Source of the DNA: Fremontodendron californicum
Taxonomy: Eukaryota > Streptophyta > Magnoliopsida > Malvales > Malvaceae
DNA: 64,000 bases
Assembly: GCA_030761205.1 (NCBI GenBank)
Contig: JAULJL010000002.1
Span: 39,892,814 to 39,956,813, forward strand
Reading direction: 5' to 3'
In this document: piece after piece, positions 1-12,410 of the stretch
Layout of the letters: the number at the start of each line of letters is the position of its first letter
Numbering within the stretch: position 1 is the stretch's first letter
Notes under the pieces: generated by a model
The model's input: the letters and a program-made list of their open reading frames with translations, nothing else
The model's database searches: none
Told to the model about the DNA's origin: nothing
Program-made: the position numbers and the translations under genes

Positions 1-1736
1 TTTTTTGAAGTACCGGAGGTGGCTCATGTTAAACTAGAGAATTCCATCTGTTATTGTCTCTCAACTCGTCTTCAACTAAGATCTAGGATTGTGGAGTAAT
101 ATAAAATAATGACCTCAAAATCAAATATTAAAAAACCTAGAAGTAAAATTCTTTTGATATGTTATTTTTTTTGTTAATGTAATATGGTATTCTCAAATTT
201 TGTCTAGATTTATTTGAGAGATTTCATAAACACATTACTTTACATCAATCTAAAATATTTAAAATTTTATTCTCAAAATATTCTTAAAAAATCAAATTTT
301 AACCGATAAAAGAAAAAAAAAGAATGCTCTTTTCTATCAACTATATATTAACTTTACTTCTGTGGTTATAATTGTTTTGATATTTTTACTTATCCTTGGA
401 CTTTTTAAAGAAAGATCTCTTACCATTAGACTTGGGTCAGGTAGTCCGTTCAGTTCGGCCAAACTCGAATCAATGTTTAAATAATAATAATAAAAAATTA
501 TTTAAATTTAATTATAAATATATATTAATATAAAAATAAAAATAAAAACAAAAATAATTTTTATAATTTATTATTATTTGAACAGTAAAATCAGCCAACA
601 GATTGGCTTGGATCCACCCAAGACCAAACCTGAGTAAAGAAAAAAAAAAATTCGGATCATGATCTGGCAATGAGCAGGTCCACTAATTGCTCCTATAGTT
701 TGCCATTGATCCTATACATATTAGGTGATTGAGAATAGAAGGAGTAGCTGGTTGAAAGAATCTATTCGGTTGCTTGTACAGCACAAGCTTACATGATGCA
801 ACACATGAGAAAAGTTTTTCATCTTTTATCATAAAAATCTAGCTAGCTAGGCAAATAGTGCTTCATCCACCACCACTATCACCACCATCATCTGTAAAAA
901 GAAAAGAAAAGAAAAGAAACTTTGCATTAATGCAGATGTGGGTGTGTCTGTCCTTAAAATTTTCCACAAGATTCAGTGAATGAGCCCATTTCCCTTTCAC
1001 TATCAAGAAAGTTACAAATCCCAACTACAAAAAATTGAATCCAAACAACAAGTTAAGATACCTTATTTAAGAGGGTTTTTTTCTTTCGAACAAGACACAC
1101 TCAAAATTCCTCATCAAGAACCCAAACCCCCTCTCCTTTAAAAGCATCTTTAACGTGATGACAAGTCTCAATATCGTTTCATACTTTCATGGCGTTTTTG
1201 TGACCCCTCATGAGAGTATCTTTTGTCCCCATTATATTATTGTTTGTTATTTCCATAATTTTTTAAACTTTTTTGTCCTTTGTCAAGATGGAATCTTTTT
1301 AAACGACAAATTATCTCATCACCGATAGTAAAATTTTTAAATAAAATTATTAAAATGACACATATACATATGATAAATTCTTAATCCGATTAGTTGCAAA
1401 GATTTACCAGTTTCTTGCCTTCTTCCTAAGGCTGATTTTGTCAATAAGGGTTTTGGTGTCTTTGTCTACTTTTTAAAGGAGTTGTTGAGTGGCATTATTG
1501 TTGGTGCTTTGTCCTTGATAGAATTCCACTTACCTGGCCCCTTCCCTAACATCATCATTTTTTTTTCTTCCTCAATTTCCTTTTTTCACATCTCACTGAA
1601 CTTGCCCTTTCCAATTTTAACAGATTTCAACTCTATGAAAGACAAGGAATATTGGGTTATTTATTTTTTGCCATGATTCAATTTCAACCAGTCTTATATG
1701 CTTTGCAAAAAAAATCAAAAGAATGACAGTTGATTC

Positions 1737-1738
<2 letters not shown>

Positions 1739-1770
<32 letters not shown>
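1739..1770. repeat. (TA)n microsatellite
   Basis: An uninterrupted AT dinucleotide run of about 32 bp, read directly from the sequence. Confidence 0.95.
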
Positions 1771-1773
<3 letters not shown>

Positions 1774-1994
1774 AAGATCCCCTTCTACTACCATTTTATC
1801 TCCTTTTACTTGTTTCTAGGAAGAAGTAAATTCTACCAAAATTTATATGTACTTTATCTTAACACTAGACTAGAGACTGCAATGTGAAAATTGCTTTGAT
1901 TTGACTTGAAAGTTGAAACCCTATATCTTTGAATATGATGGTGAAAACTAGCTTACATTTATTGAATTTCAATGTTTCCAAATGATTAATATTA

Positions 1995-2022
1995 CTATAT
2001 ATATATATATATATATATATAG
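1995..2022. repeat. (TA)n microsatellite
   Basis: An uninterrupted TA run of about 28 bp, followed by a short AGT repeat. Confidence 0.95.
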
Positions 2023-2741
2023 TAGTAGCAGTAAATATTACTTCATTCTCATCAACTACAGTCCCATAGTGATTATTCTTTCCCCTTCCCTTGGGCATAC
2101 CATCACATTACAGACTGGACCACAAATTAATTTCACTTCCCTCCCAAAAAATTATAATTTGGCCTTTTTTTCACCCATAGATTCCCAAGTTGTAACTGAT
2201 TATTCCCGATTAACTTTACCACTGCATCTATATCTGATAATTTATATATACTTATTGTGTCATTTTTTTCTTTCGTGCCAATGTGTAAATATAAATATAA
2301 TATGATTATTAAATATGTTAAATATAAATATAATATGTGTATTAAATATGTCGTATTTATTATATTATTTTTATATTTATTAAACGTATCGTTTTTTTTA
2401 TATTGTGTCCAAAATTATTAAGTTTAAGCGCATCAAGTTAGAACCCAATAAAATGAAAGGATATTAACACTCCATTATAATCTTAAAGAATATCTTTAGA
2501 GTATTTGTTAACACTTTTTTTTTTCTCATACGAAAAATCTTCTCTTAATAAACTCCATTGAAATTGACGTGCTAGAGTTTATGAAACTAGTGCTGGGATT
2601 AAGTGATTACTTATAGCTTTTCAAGATATCTAGTTAAATAAAGAAACATAAGTTTCACATACATTAAAGCACTTAATAATTTTCTTTTAATTTTGTATAA
2701 TAAGCATACAGTTACAAAATGAGAAGTTGAAATTAAATCAA

Positions 2742-3355
2742 GGTAGTCAGTATTGTATCGGTGGACATACCGTTTTTATTCTGATATTGGTACATATAGG
2801 TATCGTTGTGTTTCGATATACCATTTCAAATTTACCGGTGTTTTTCAATTATTTATATATATATAAAACCTATTTTCAAGTTTCATAATAAAATATATAT
2901 CATATACATATACAAATATAAGTCAATTACCTACATAAAATATATATTTATATGTAAATATAAAATTTTAAATATTTAATATTCAAAAAAATTTAAACAT
3001 CAAATAAATAAAATAAATATAAAAATATATAGTAAATTGTTTAATTAAGTTCAATAAATTAATAAATATATTTATTTTTAAATATAATTAATAAAAAAAT
3101 AAAAATGATCATAATAGAGAAAATATTAGAAACTGATTTAAGACAATCAAATAAGTGAAAAAAAATTTAAAAAATTATAATTTTGTATTAACCGATACGA
3201 ACCGGTATGTGCTGCTATTAACTAATATTAATTGGTACAAACCGGTACAATCGGTATAAAAATCAAAACGATATACTACTGATACTGTTTCATTTTATCT
3301 TAAAACTGATATGTACAAATTGATACAACCGATACTGATATGATATCGACTATCC
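2742..3355. mobile_element. Non-autonomous element with inverted ends (GGTAGTC...GACTATCC)
   Basis: The segment opens with GGTAGTCAGTATTGTATCGG and closes with an imperfect inverted copy whose reverse complement reads GGATAGTCGATATCATATCA. The ends are rich in the words CCGGTAC and CCGATAC in both orientations, around an AT-rich core without coding potential. This fits a small non-autonomous DNA transposon. I found no clean target-site duplication, so the superfamily is not assigned. Confidence 0.5.
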
Positions 3356-5602
3356 TGAATTAATCCTTAAGGTTAGATATTGATGTAATAGTTTCCCAAA
3401 TAGGTGGGTACAAACAAGAGTCGTCCATATAGGCCCACAAAAAAAAAAAACTCGTCTCGTCTCAGTCGTCTGTAAATTGTATTTCATTTTAGGGGGTATA
3501 AAACGTGGGTACTGTCGGATGGTACGCGTGGCAAATTAGAAGCTGTTCGCCGCATACCATCGGCGGTGCTTTAAACATTTCGAATACTCATGGGTCCCAT
3601 ACTTGAAAAAGATTCTCCTCCTCCTTATTTTTGTTTTTTTATTTAATTTAATTTCACATCATCGGCCACCGAAATCGAACTATCGAATGACTGTACACTT
3701 CATCACAAAAATCTTTTGATTTTTGTGTTTTGTGCAATTGCATTTTCTGTGATTTGATCATCTCTTTTATCTCTTCTGATTTTTTTTTTGTGATTTTTTT
3801 TTTCACCCACTCTTTTTAATCACATTTAAAAATAAAGCAGATTAAATATCTATAATTTTTAAAATATTTTATTTATTATCTTAATATTATTTTTCAAATC
3901 CACATCCGATGTAAATAACAATATCTGTCGAATATCAAAATTCATTAACTTATTAAATCAATTTCTTAAATAAAATATAAAATTAAATATACAAACAAAT
4001 ATTGAATTCAAATATTCGAATATGTTATTTATATAAATAAAAAAAATCCAAATATTCAACATATTCGCATTAAAATCAAAACGAATTCAAATAAATAAAA
4101 TTCAAAAAAATTCATATCCAAATATGCAATATTTATATTTGCTAAAAATAATAAATCTAACATCCGAATTCAAAAATTATTCATAATATCCAAATTCATA
4201 AAAAAAAATAGCTAATTTTTATTGGCATCCTATATCTATATTTACATTTTCCATCCACCCCCAAAAGGAAAATGAAAAGTGTATTAGCAGGCACTTAATT
4301 TCCTCTCTGACACTGTAGCCATCATTGGTCTGCCATTCCATTTCTACCAACCAAAAAAAGAAAGAAAGAGCTTCCGCAAGATTCCAAAATTATTCACAGA
4401 TGAGGAAAATGCATTTTGTCATTTTGATTGATGGCTCACACTTTTCATTATGTTATGACAAAAACAAAAGGGAATAGTACAATGATGCCCACCACGTGAT
4501 CTTCCAAACTAAGATTAGAAATTCTTCTGCCAAACATAACATAACATTGCAACTTGTAAACTCACTCACAATTCCTAGCACAAAATAAATTTGGCCTCAA
4601 CTCTCTACTCCAGCTATACAATGCATGTGAACACAATTTGGATTTGCAAATAGGATAGTCATTGATTCAAGGTTCCCATTTCCCAACCATTAAAACCAAC
4701 CACTAAAGAAAATGCAGATGCTAGAATTTTATGAACCAGGGCAGTAAAACTGGAAACACTGGCATTAAAGTATTTAGTTTCAAGTTCCTAAAGGGTAGTT
4801 TCTACAACCGTCTTGAATGTTCTTCAGCAATCATAATGGAATTGTCCCTCCTACTTAAACATATAAACTAATGAAATCAGTAATTTGTTGTACCATGATA
4901 ATATTAATTGATCACACAATCTTGAATTCTTGATGACATACCACAAGTTGCGCTGCGCGCACCCTAGGAAACAATATTGCCAAACCTATTTGATGATATT
5001 AACTACACGCTAGTTCCAAGTTCTGAAAATTGCTTAAAGTCCCGCCAGTTGGATAGCACAAAATACACCCATGCACATCTCGGAAGCAAATTTTGTTGCA
5101 AAACAATCAAGCAAGCTATGAAAGTTCCTTTGACCTTGTTGGTCCCTGAAAGATCAGAATGAATAACAAACCATCTTTCTAGATGCCCACATCTAATTTT
5201 TCATCTTTCCACTTTCTACTTGTCCAATAAAAATTCTAAGTGGTGCGCTCCTATGCAAATCATGTAAAGAAGGTAAACCCCACCCTAACACCTTTTCTCC
5301 TCCTAACCCTACCCTCCCAAGTCCCATCCAACCCAAAGGGAATAAAAAAGTAAAAAAAAAAAAGAAAGAAAGAAAACTTCTGAATACCCAAACCAAGGAA
5401 AATAAAGACAAACAAAAGGTATATGTATGATGTCATGAGGGGTAAATGCAGAAAGTTTTAATCAACTTCCTCAAAGATGCTCCTTCCATTTCTAGGACAT
5501 GTTAGAAAGTAACAATTACCAGAAAACAGCAAGAACACTAATTTCATCTCCACGCAAAATTGCCCATTTCTTATGGGCTTATATTATATACAGAAATGCA
5601 AC
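3356..5602. other. Intergenic, downstream of the SWIB pseudogene
   Basis: AT-rich DNA without a supported gene. Around 3840-4240 words such as TCGAATAT and ATCCGAATTC recur and may be the remains of a decayed element. From about 4260 the composition is more mixed. It runs up to the stop codon of the minus-strand SWIB pseudogene. Confidence 0.5.
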
Positions 5603-6335
5603 TCACTGTTCCATCTTGATGAAATGAGTGGTCAGAAGCTTTGGGATAGAAAAGCCATTGAAGGAGTCCACCTCGAAAAGTTCTTTGAGCTTATCATCAC
5701 ATAAATTCTCCTCTTATCAGATGGATCCTTTTGAAACACACAGAAAACCATGAATAAGATTAAAAAAAAAATTCATATGTTAAAATTTGACAATAGATTA
5801 GAATAATGTAGGTACAATTCAAAAGGAAAAAAAGAATTATGTAAGATAATATGAAGCACCAGAATTATAGGATGTATCTTATCACAATTGATTAATTGCA
5901 GGAGTTATATGCATTTAGTTAAGCACAGATAAAAGGCTGAAAGCCACAACCTTGACAAGTGATCCTCGTAAAACAAATTGAACATGATTCGAAGGAACCA
6001 TATCAAGATGAGATGAAGCAATATTCAGTAAAGAAAATTGGCCAGCAACATTCAGTAAGCTTGATGATTATCAACATGGCCCAGGCTCAATTTCAGATTT
6101 TGAGGGGGAAAAAGAAATCAAACACAGTGCTGATACCCTTATTGCTTTTTTAAATTTCAAAATCATCATAGAAAAGAAGAATTCACAACAGCAATAGAAT
6201 TAAGAGGATAAATATGTATGGTAATCAGTGCCACGATGTAAATTGTGCAAGCCCAACTTATGAAACGGGTAAGCAGCCTGGAATAATTCATAAATTAAGG
6301 AGCTGAGCAAGCTCTATTTAGCAAAATAACATGTG

Positions 6336-6340
6336 AACCA
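6336..6340. repeat. Target-site duplication AACCA, left
   Basis: AACCA directly precedes the left LTR and is repeated perfectly at 14783-14787 after the right LTR, which fixes the copia element boundaries. Confidence 0.95.
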
Positions 6341-6627
6341 TGTTAGAAAATAAGAGAAATATTGAGGAAGAGAATACAACTCAACTTATATTTCAATCTC
6401 CAAGTACAATAGGTATATATAGGCACACTAGGTGACTTCTTAACATCTAGTTACATGAACCTCATTAATAAACCATACATGAACCATAATAAACTCTAGA
6501 TACATCATGAACTTCATTAATAAGCCACACATGAATCACCAAATACAAAGCACACACTTAATCTAGAAGAAGACACATGAATCTAGACACAAACATTCTA
6601 GATGGTTGCAAATTATTATTTTCAACA
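6341..6627 (-). repeat. Copia 3' LTR (left copy)
   Basis: 287 bp, TG...CA ends. It matches 14504-14782 except for about five substitutions and indels of 5 and 3 bp. Confidence 0.95.
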
Positions 6628-6638
6628 TTCCCCCTTAA
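6628..6638 (-). other. Polypurine tract of the copia element
   Basis: On the minus strand the bases next to the 3' LTR read TTAAGGGGGAA, a typical purine primer for plus-strand synthesis. Confidence 0.8.
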
Positions 6639-9600
6639 TTTGCAATTTTCTTCTTCACTCCAAGACTATTATGCAATCTTCGAAAAACTTCAAACTTGAG
6701 AGGCTTTGTAAAAATATCCGCAATTTGATCTTGAGTCTTCACATACTTGAGCTCCACTTCCTTTTTAGCAATGCAATCTCTAATGAAATGATACCTTGTA
6801 TCTATATGCTTGCTTCGATCATGGAACACCGGGTTCTTAGCAGGAGCTTGTGCGGACTTATTATCAATGCAAATCTTTGTAGCTTCGTCTTGAGACAAGT
6901 GAAGTTCCTTCAACAACCTTCTAAGCCAAATAGCATGACAAGTGCAAGAAGTTGTCGCCACATATTCGGATTCACAAGTTGAAAGTGTGACGATGGATTG
7001 CTTCTTAGAACTCCATGTGATTGCACAATCTCCCATAAAAAATACAAAACCGGTGGTGCTCTTTCTATCATCAATATCTCCCGCAAAATCACTATCACAA
7101 AATCCCACAAGCTTGAAATCATTAGATGATGAATAAAATAGCCCCAAATCAATATTACCTCTTAGGTAACGAAGAATTCTTTTAGCAATTTTCATGTGAG
7201 TGGACGTAGGAGCTTCCATGAAACGACTCACTACTCCAACCGCAAAGAGAATATCGGGCCTCGTACATGTCAAGTATCTCAAGCTTCCCACAAGACTTTT
7301 GAAAAGAGTAGGATCTTCCTTTTCTCCTTCATCAAACTTTGACAATCTCACTCATATTCTATGGGTGTGTTCACGGGATTGCAATCAAACATTTTGAACT
7401 TCAAAATTTCCTTTACATAGCTTTCTTGAGAAACAAAAATAGCATCTCCCATTTGCTTCACCTCTAGGCCCAAATAATAAGACATGAGTCCAATATCGGT
7501 CATCTCGAACTCAAGTGACATAGCCTTCTTGAATTCTTCAAACAAGCTAGGATTGTTGCCGATGAAGATAAGATCATCCACATAAAGACAAACAAGCAAA
7601 ATATCACAATTATCGTGCATTTTAACATAAAGAACATATTCATGAGGACAACGAACAAACCCGTTGTCTTGAAAGTACTTGTCAATGCGACTATTCCATG
7701 CTCTTGGTGCTTGTTTCAATCCATACAAAGCTTTCTTCAATCTCAACACCTTATCTTCATGGACTTCAACCACGAATCCCAACGGTTGTTCTACATAGAC
7801 TTCCTCTTCAAGATAACCATTGAGGAAAGCCGACTTCACATCAAGTTGATAAATACTCCACTTCAATTTGAGCCGCTATGACTATGAGCAAACGAATAGT
7901 CTCCATGCGTGCAACAGGTGCAAAAACCTCTTCATAATCAATTCCATGCTTTTGCTTGTAACCTTTAGCCACAAGCCTCGCCTTGTATCTCTCCACATCT
8001 CCTTGAGCATTCTTCTTTGCCTTGTACACCCATTTGACGCCAATAGCTTCATGACTTTTGGGAAGAGTTGATAACTCCCAAGTGTTATTCTTCTTAATGG
8101 CATTAATCTCTTCCTCCATGGCTTGTCTCCATCTTTTGTCTCTCATGGCCTCATCAAAGTTCATAGGCTCACTATCAGCAAAAAGACAAAACAAATCATT
8201 TATATCATCATTAGTAATCTCCTCAGTTTCATCTAAAAGTTCATAGATACTCTTCATTTTTCTTGGCTTTTCACTTGAACTTTCTTGAGAAGAAGGTGAT
8301 GCAACATGAGTTGGAGAAGAAGGTGGTTATGCAACATGAGTTGGAGAAGAAGGTGGAGTTGTCTCTTGTATAGGCACCATGGTTTCTTGTTCAAAATATG
8401 GAAAGAAATCATAGACTCCTTCTTCTTGTGCCTCCCAATTCCACGTTGCTTCTTCATTAAACTCAACATCTCTACTCACCACAATCTTGCCATTGCTTGG
8501 GTTGTAAAACTTGTAGCCTTTTGAATTTAAGTCATAGCCAATAAAAACATGCTTGACACTTCGATTATCAAGCTTGGATCTCTCTTGTTGCGGAACATGA
8601 GCATATGCAATGCTTCCAAAGACTCGCAAATGATCACCATTAGGCTTCCTTCCACTCCATGTTTCTTGGGGAGTTTTGTCTTTGACACTCCTTGTTGGAG
8701 ACCTATTGGACAAATAAACTGCACAAGAAATAGCTTCGGCCCAAAATTCCTTGGGCATATTTTTGGCTTTCAACATACATCTAGCCATGTTAAGAATAGT
8801 TCTATTTTTTCTCTCTGCTACACCATTTTGTTGTGGTGATCTAGGTACCGTTAGTGGACGACGAATTCCATGTGATTCACAAAAACTGTTGAATTCTTTG
8901 GAAGTGAATTCACCCCCTCTATCGGATCTCAAAGATTTAATTTCATAGCCACTCTCTTTTTCTACAAGAGCTTTGAAATTTTTAAATGCAACAAATGCCT
9001 ATGACTTTTGCTTTAGAAAATAAACCCAAGTCTTTCTACTATAATCATCAATAAAGAGCAGGAAGTATTTATTTTTACCGAATGGGGATGGATTGATTGG
9101 TCCACACACGTCGGTATGAACAAGTTAGAGTGGTTTGGTTGCTCTTGTAGTGGCTTCTTTTGGGAAACTTTTTCTTGAATGCTTGCCGAGAAGACATGCT
9201 TCACACAATTGGTTAGGATGGTTGATTGAAGGCATCCCCTTCACCATCTTCTCTTCTCCAAAGCTTTGAGTGCTCCAAAGTTCAAATGACCAAATCTCAT
9301 ATGCCAACACCAAGCTTCATCTTTCACACTAGCCTTCAAACACCTTGCTTCAATGGTCTTGAGATTTAATATAAACATTTTATTTTTTGACATAAGTACC
9401 TTAGCAGTCAAATTAGCATTTTGATCTCTAAGCCAAAGACAACAATCTTTCATGTTAATTTCATACCCTTTCTCAAGGAGTTGGCCCAAACTCAAAATAT
9501 TACTCTTTAATTGTGGCACATAAAAAACATTGGAGATAAGTCTATGACTACTATCTTTTGAGAAAATTAAAATTGTACCTTTGCCTCGAATTTGAACTTT

Positions 9601-10143
9601 TGAAGAGTCTCCAAAGGAAACATTGCCATTCACATTCTCATCAAGCTCGACAAACTTTTCTTTGTAGCCGCACATGTGATTACTTGCTCCATTGTCCAAG
9701 TACCACGAACTTTTGTCATCCTTCTCATCACTTCTGAGTGCTAGTAACAAGGTTGGCTCCTCCTCATCTTGCTTGTAACCAACAAGATTTACTTTCTCCT
9801 CCTTATCATTGGAAGCACTACGACACTCCCAAGAATAATGGCCATATTTGTGACAATTATAACACTCAATTTTAGACTTATCATACCTTCCTTCATTTGA
9901 TCTATGATAGTTTCCTCTTCCTCTTCCACGACCTCTAAAGAATTGATGGTTTTTATCTTCATTGTTGGCATTATCTTGGTTGCTTCTTCCTCTACCTCCT
10001 TGGCCACGACCACGAACACGTCCTCTTCCTCTTCCTCTTTGGCTCTTTTCACCTCCATCATCTTTCAAAGAAACCTTTGATTTGAGGACTTGCTCCAAAG
10101 GCTCTTCATGCCTCTTCTTGATCTTGTCTTCTCTAGCTTGTAG
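6635..10143 (-). pseudogene. Copia gag 3' part, protease, integrase, RT and RNase H, multiply disrupted
   Basis: Read on the minus strand, this follows the gag break caused by the nested block. A Gly/Arg-rich stretch and a CCHC knuckle (CYNCHKYGHYSWEC) come first, then protease (WYLDNGASNHMC), the GAG-pre-integrase region (WHMRFGHLN), integrase (RSDRGGEF, PQQNGVAERKN), RT ([29 protein letters not shown]) and RNase H (GFCDSDFAGD, STCESEYVA, IDNKSA, ADIFTKPL). The open pieces 10098-9241, 8932-8327, 8257-7841, 7866-7348 and 7351-6635 are in different frames or separated by stops (for example near 9126, 8326 and 7350). The polyprotein cannot be made as one product, so the element can move only with help from another copy. 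Confidence 0.92.
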
Positions 10144-10148
10144 GGACC
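10144..10148. repeat. Target-site duplication GGACC, left
   Basis: GGACC precedes the first of four gypsy LTRs and recurs at 13885-13889 after the fourth. One duplication therefore brackets the whole nested block inside the copia gag. Confidence 0.9.
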
Positions 10149-10479
10149 TGATGCAGGGTAGGATCTAGAACAGTAAACAAACTAAGAAAAGTAGGCTGTT
10201 TGATCGAATAAGACACTAGGTTTAGGTTCAAATCTGCTAAACCTTTATTGAAGAAAGAGTTAAAACTCTGAAAATATCAATAACAATCTAATCGGCAGCT
10301 ACCCTAAGTTAGGGTATTTATAATAACCCTAATTATTAAAAGTCACATGCCTATCACATGACCTAAATAAATACTTAAAAGCATAAGACTTCTACTTAAA
10401 TATAATAACTAAATAAGATATGCAATAACTAAATAAAATAAGCATAGTAAAATAATCCTAAGTCTATGCTCCCGCATCA
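10149..10479 (-). repeat. Gypsy LTR 1 (unit A, 3' LTR)
   Basis: 331 bp with TG...CA ends. The adjoining internal sequence reads ATCTCCCCAGG on the plus strand, which is the purine tract of the minus-strand element. Confidence 0.9.
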
Positions 10480-10890
10480 ATCTCCCCAGGTTAAAAGATA
10501 GCTGAATCTGTTGAATAAGCTTTGGTTACTTCTGCATAAACTTCAAGATCAATATTCCCATGTCCCAATTCCTTGGTCATCCTGAGAATGTAATCCCGCA
10601 GAAGCATGCTCACAACTGGTTTCCATACTAGTGAAACCATCAGTCAACTCTTGGTGGTTATCTTGATTTATGTTTTCCATATGAGTAGCCTCGCCATTAA
10701 CACTAGATGATGGCAGCATGGACTCTGGTTGAAAGGCTGGCTTTGCTGTCCATAAACTTGAGTTGTCATCACGAGTGCATATCTGCGGGGTTGCATACCA
10801 TCCATGGCGATCAACCGTGACCAAGACAGACTTTCTCCGATGGCGATCCATGTAGCTTTTATATTCTAAAGGCGCCCGAGCACCCCAAGA
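10480..10890 (-). pseudogene. Unit A internal remnant (3' end of the gag-pol-derived frame)
   Basis: A minus-strand frame (10893-10549) matches the C-terminal part of the unit B frame almost residue for residue (HRRKSVLVTVDRH, ending GIGTWEY). It is cut at its 5' side by the hAT-like element. The tail is not a recognised pol domain. Confidence 0.8.
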
Positions 10891-11612
10891 CAAGGTTACA
10901 TGGACTCGGATACGGGTATCCGATACTGGTATGTATCCAAGTATCCGACTCGTCTTTTGGTTAAAATTTTGGACACGCGGAGTCGGCTAAAAAGTATCCA
11001 AAAATTTGATACGGGTACGGGGATATGTCTTATAATAATATTTAAAATAAAAATATATATACAAATAATGTAATATTATATATAAATAATATTTTTTATA
11101 ATAATATATATTTTTAAATATTTTATTTATCAAATTTATTTTTAATTATTATTAATTTTAATAGTCTTGGACTTTTAGTCCATTAATTAGACAAGGGCCC
11201 AAAAATAAAAAACAACCCAAAACATAATAAATTTGTTTTTATTCAATCCAATTTAACTATTTTGGGCCCATATAATAAGCCCAACAACTGTAAGAATTAA
11301 AGAAAGCCCTGATAATTTGTCCTGCTTTGCATTTTTCTTTTTGGCAACATAGCCGCCATCATCTTCTTCCTCGCCTTTTTCTTTTTTCCTGAACTTTCAT
11401 TTCTTCTTCTCCTTGCTTCTTTTTTCTTCTTCGTCCTTTTCCAGAACCTCCTTGTCTCTTTTTCTTCTTCCTCCTGCTGAGGAGTCGTAGCCAATCACAA
11501 GAAGTGTCCATATTTTCGATGACGAATCGGACGCATATTCCGTGTCGGTACCGGTGTCGTGTCGCGTCGACACCGGTACGGCGGCCATAACCGGCGAGTC
11601 CATGTAACAGAG
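10891..11612. mobile_element. hAT-like non-autonomous element, 722 bp, with 8-bp duplication CCCCAAGA
   Basis: The terminal inverted repeats are built on GTTACATGGACTCG. An 8-bp direct duplication (CCCCAAGA, 10883-10890 and 11613-11620) flanks the element. The homologous unit B sequence near 12750 shows the empty site with a single copy of that word. An 8-bp duplication is characteristic of hAT elements. The interior is AT-rich with a Lys/Glu-rich low-complexity frame on the minus strand and no transposase. A relative with the same ends lies at 58996-59882. Confidence 0.82.
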
Positions 11613-11675
11613 CCCCAAGACAGCTTAGATAGAACATAGATTAAATCCTCAAGTTTTGATATCTCTGAGCCAATT

Positions 11676-12006
11676 TGATGCAGGGTAGGATCTAGAACAG
11701 TAAACAAACTAAGAAAAGTAGGCTGTTTGATCGAATAGGACACTAGGTTTAGGTTCAAATCTGCTAAACCTTTATTGAAGAAAGAGTTAAAACTCTGAAA
11801 ATATCAATAACGATCTAATCGGCAGCTACCCTAAGTTAGGGTATTTATAATAACCCTAATTATTAAAAGTCACATGCCTATCACATGACCTAAATAAATA
11901 CTTAAAAGTATAAGACTTCTACTTAAATATAATAACTAAATAAGATATGCAATAACTAAATAAAATAAGCATAGTAAAATAATCCTAAGTCTATGCTCCC
12001 GCATCA
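11676..12006 (-). repeat. Gypsy LTR 2 (unit A, 5' LTR)
   Basis: 331 bp, closest to LTR 1. The adjoining primer-binding site is damaged: the minus strand reads TTGGCTCAGAG where unit B has TTGGTATCAGAGC. Confidence 0.9.
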
Positions 12007-12013
12007 ATAAATT

Positions 12014-12341
12014 TGATGCAGGGTGAGATCTAGAACAGTAAACAAACTAAGAAAAGTAGGCTGTTTGATCGAATAGGATACTAGGTTTAGGTTCAAATCT
12101 GCTAAACCTTTATTGAAGAGTTAAAACTCTGAAAAATAACAATAATAAGCTAATCGGCAGCTACCCTAAGTTAGGGTATTTATAATAACCCTAATTATTA
12201 AAAGTCACATGCCTATCACATGACCTAAATAAATACTTAAAAGCATAAGACTTCTATTTAAATATAATAACTAAATAAGATAGGCAATAACTAAATAAAA
12301 TAAGCATAGTAAAATAATCCTAAGTCTATGCTCCCGCATCA
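12014..12341 (-). repeat. Gypsy LTR 3 (unit B, 3' LTR)
   Basis: 328 bp, closest to LTR 4. It shares with LTR 4 the GGTGAGATC/GTGTGAGATC-type start region and the AATAACAATAATAAGC tract. Confidence 0.9.
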
Positions 12342-12410
12342 ATCTCCCCAGGTTAAAAGATAGCTGAATCTGTTGAATAAGCTTTGGTTACTTCTGCATA
12401 AACTTCAAGA

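Larger units (their letters stand above)
1..2741. other. AT-rich intergenic DNA
   Basis: I see no convincing gene here. Short open frames on either strand are AT-rich and low in complexity. The stretch holds A/T homopolymers, an AAAAG run near 897-919, and two TA microsatellites listed separately. Confidence 0.6.

Noticed and set aside
6602..9313. Plus-strand ORFs across the copia element
   Set aside because: They mirror the minus-strand gag-pol and encode no known domain.
11297..11637. Lys/Arg/Glu-rich ORFs as nuclear proteins
   Set aside because: Low-complexity CTT/TTC repeats read in three frames inside a hAT-like element.
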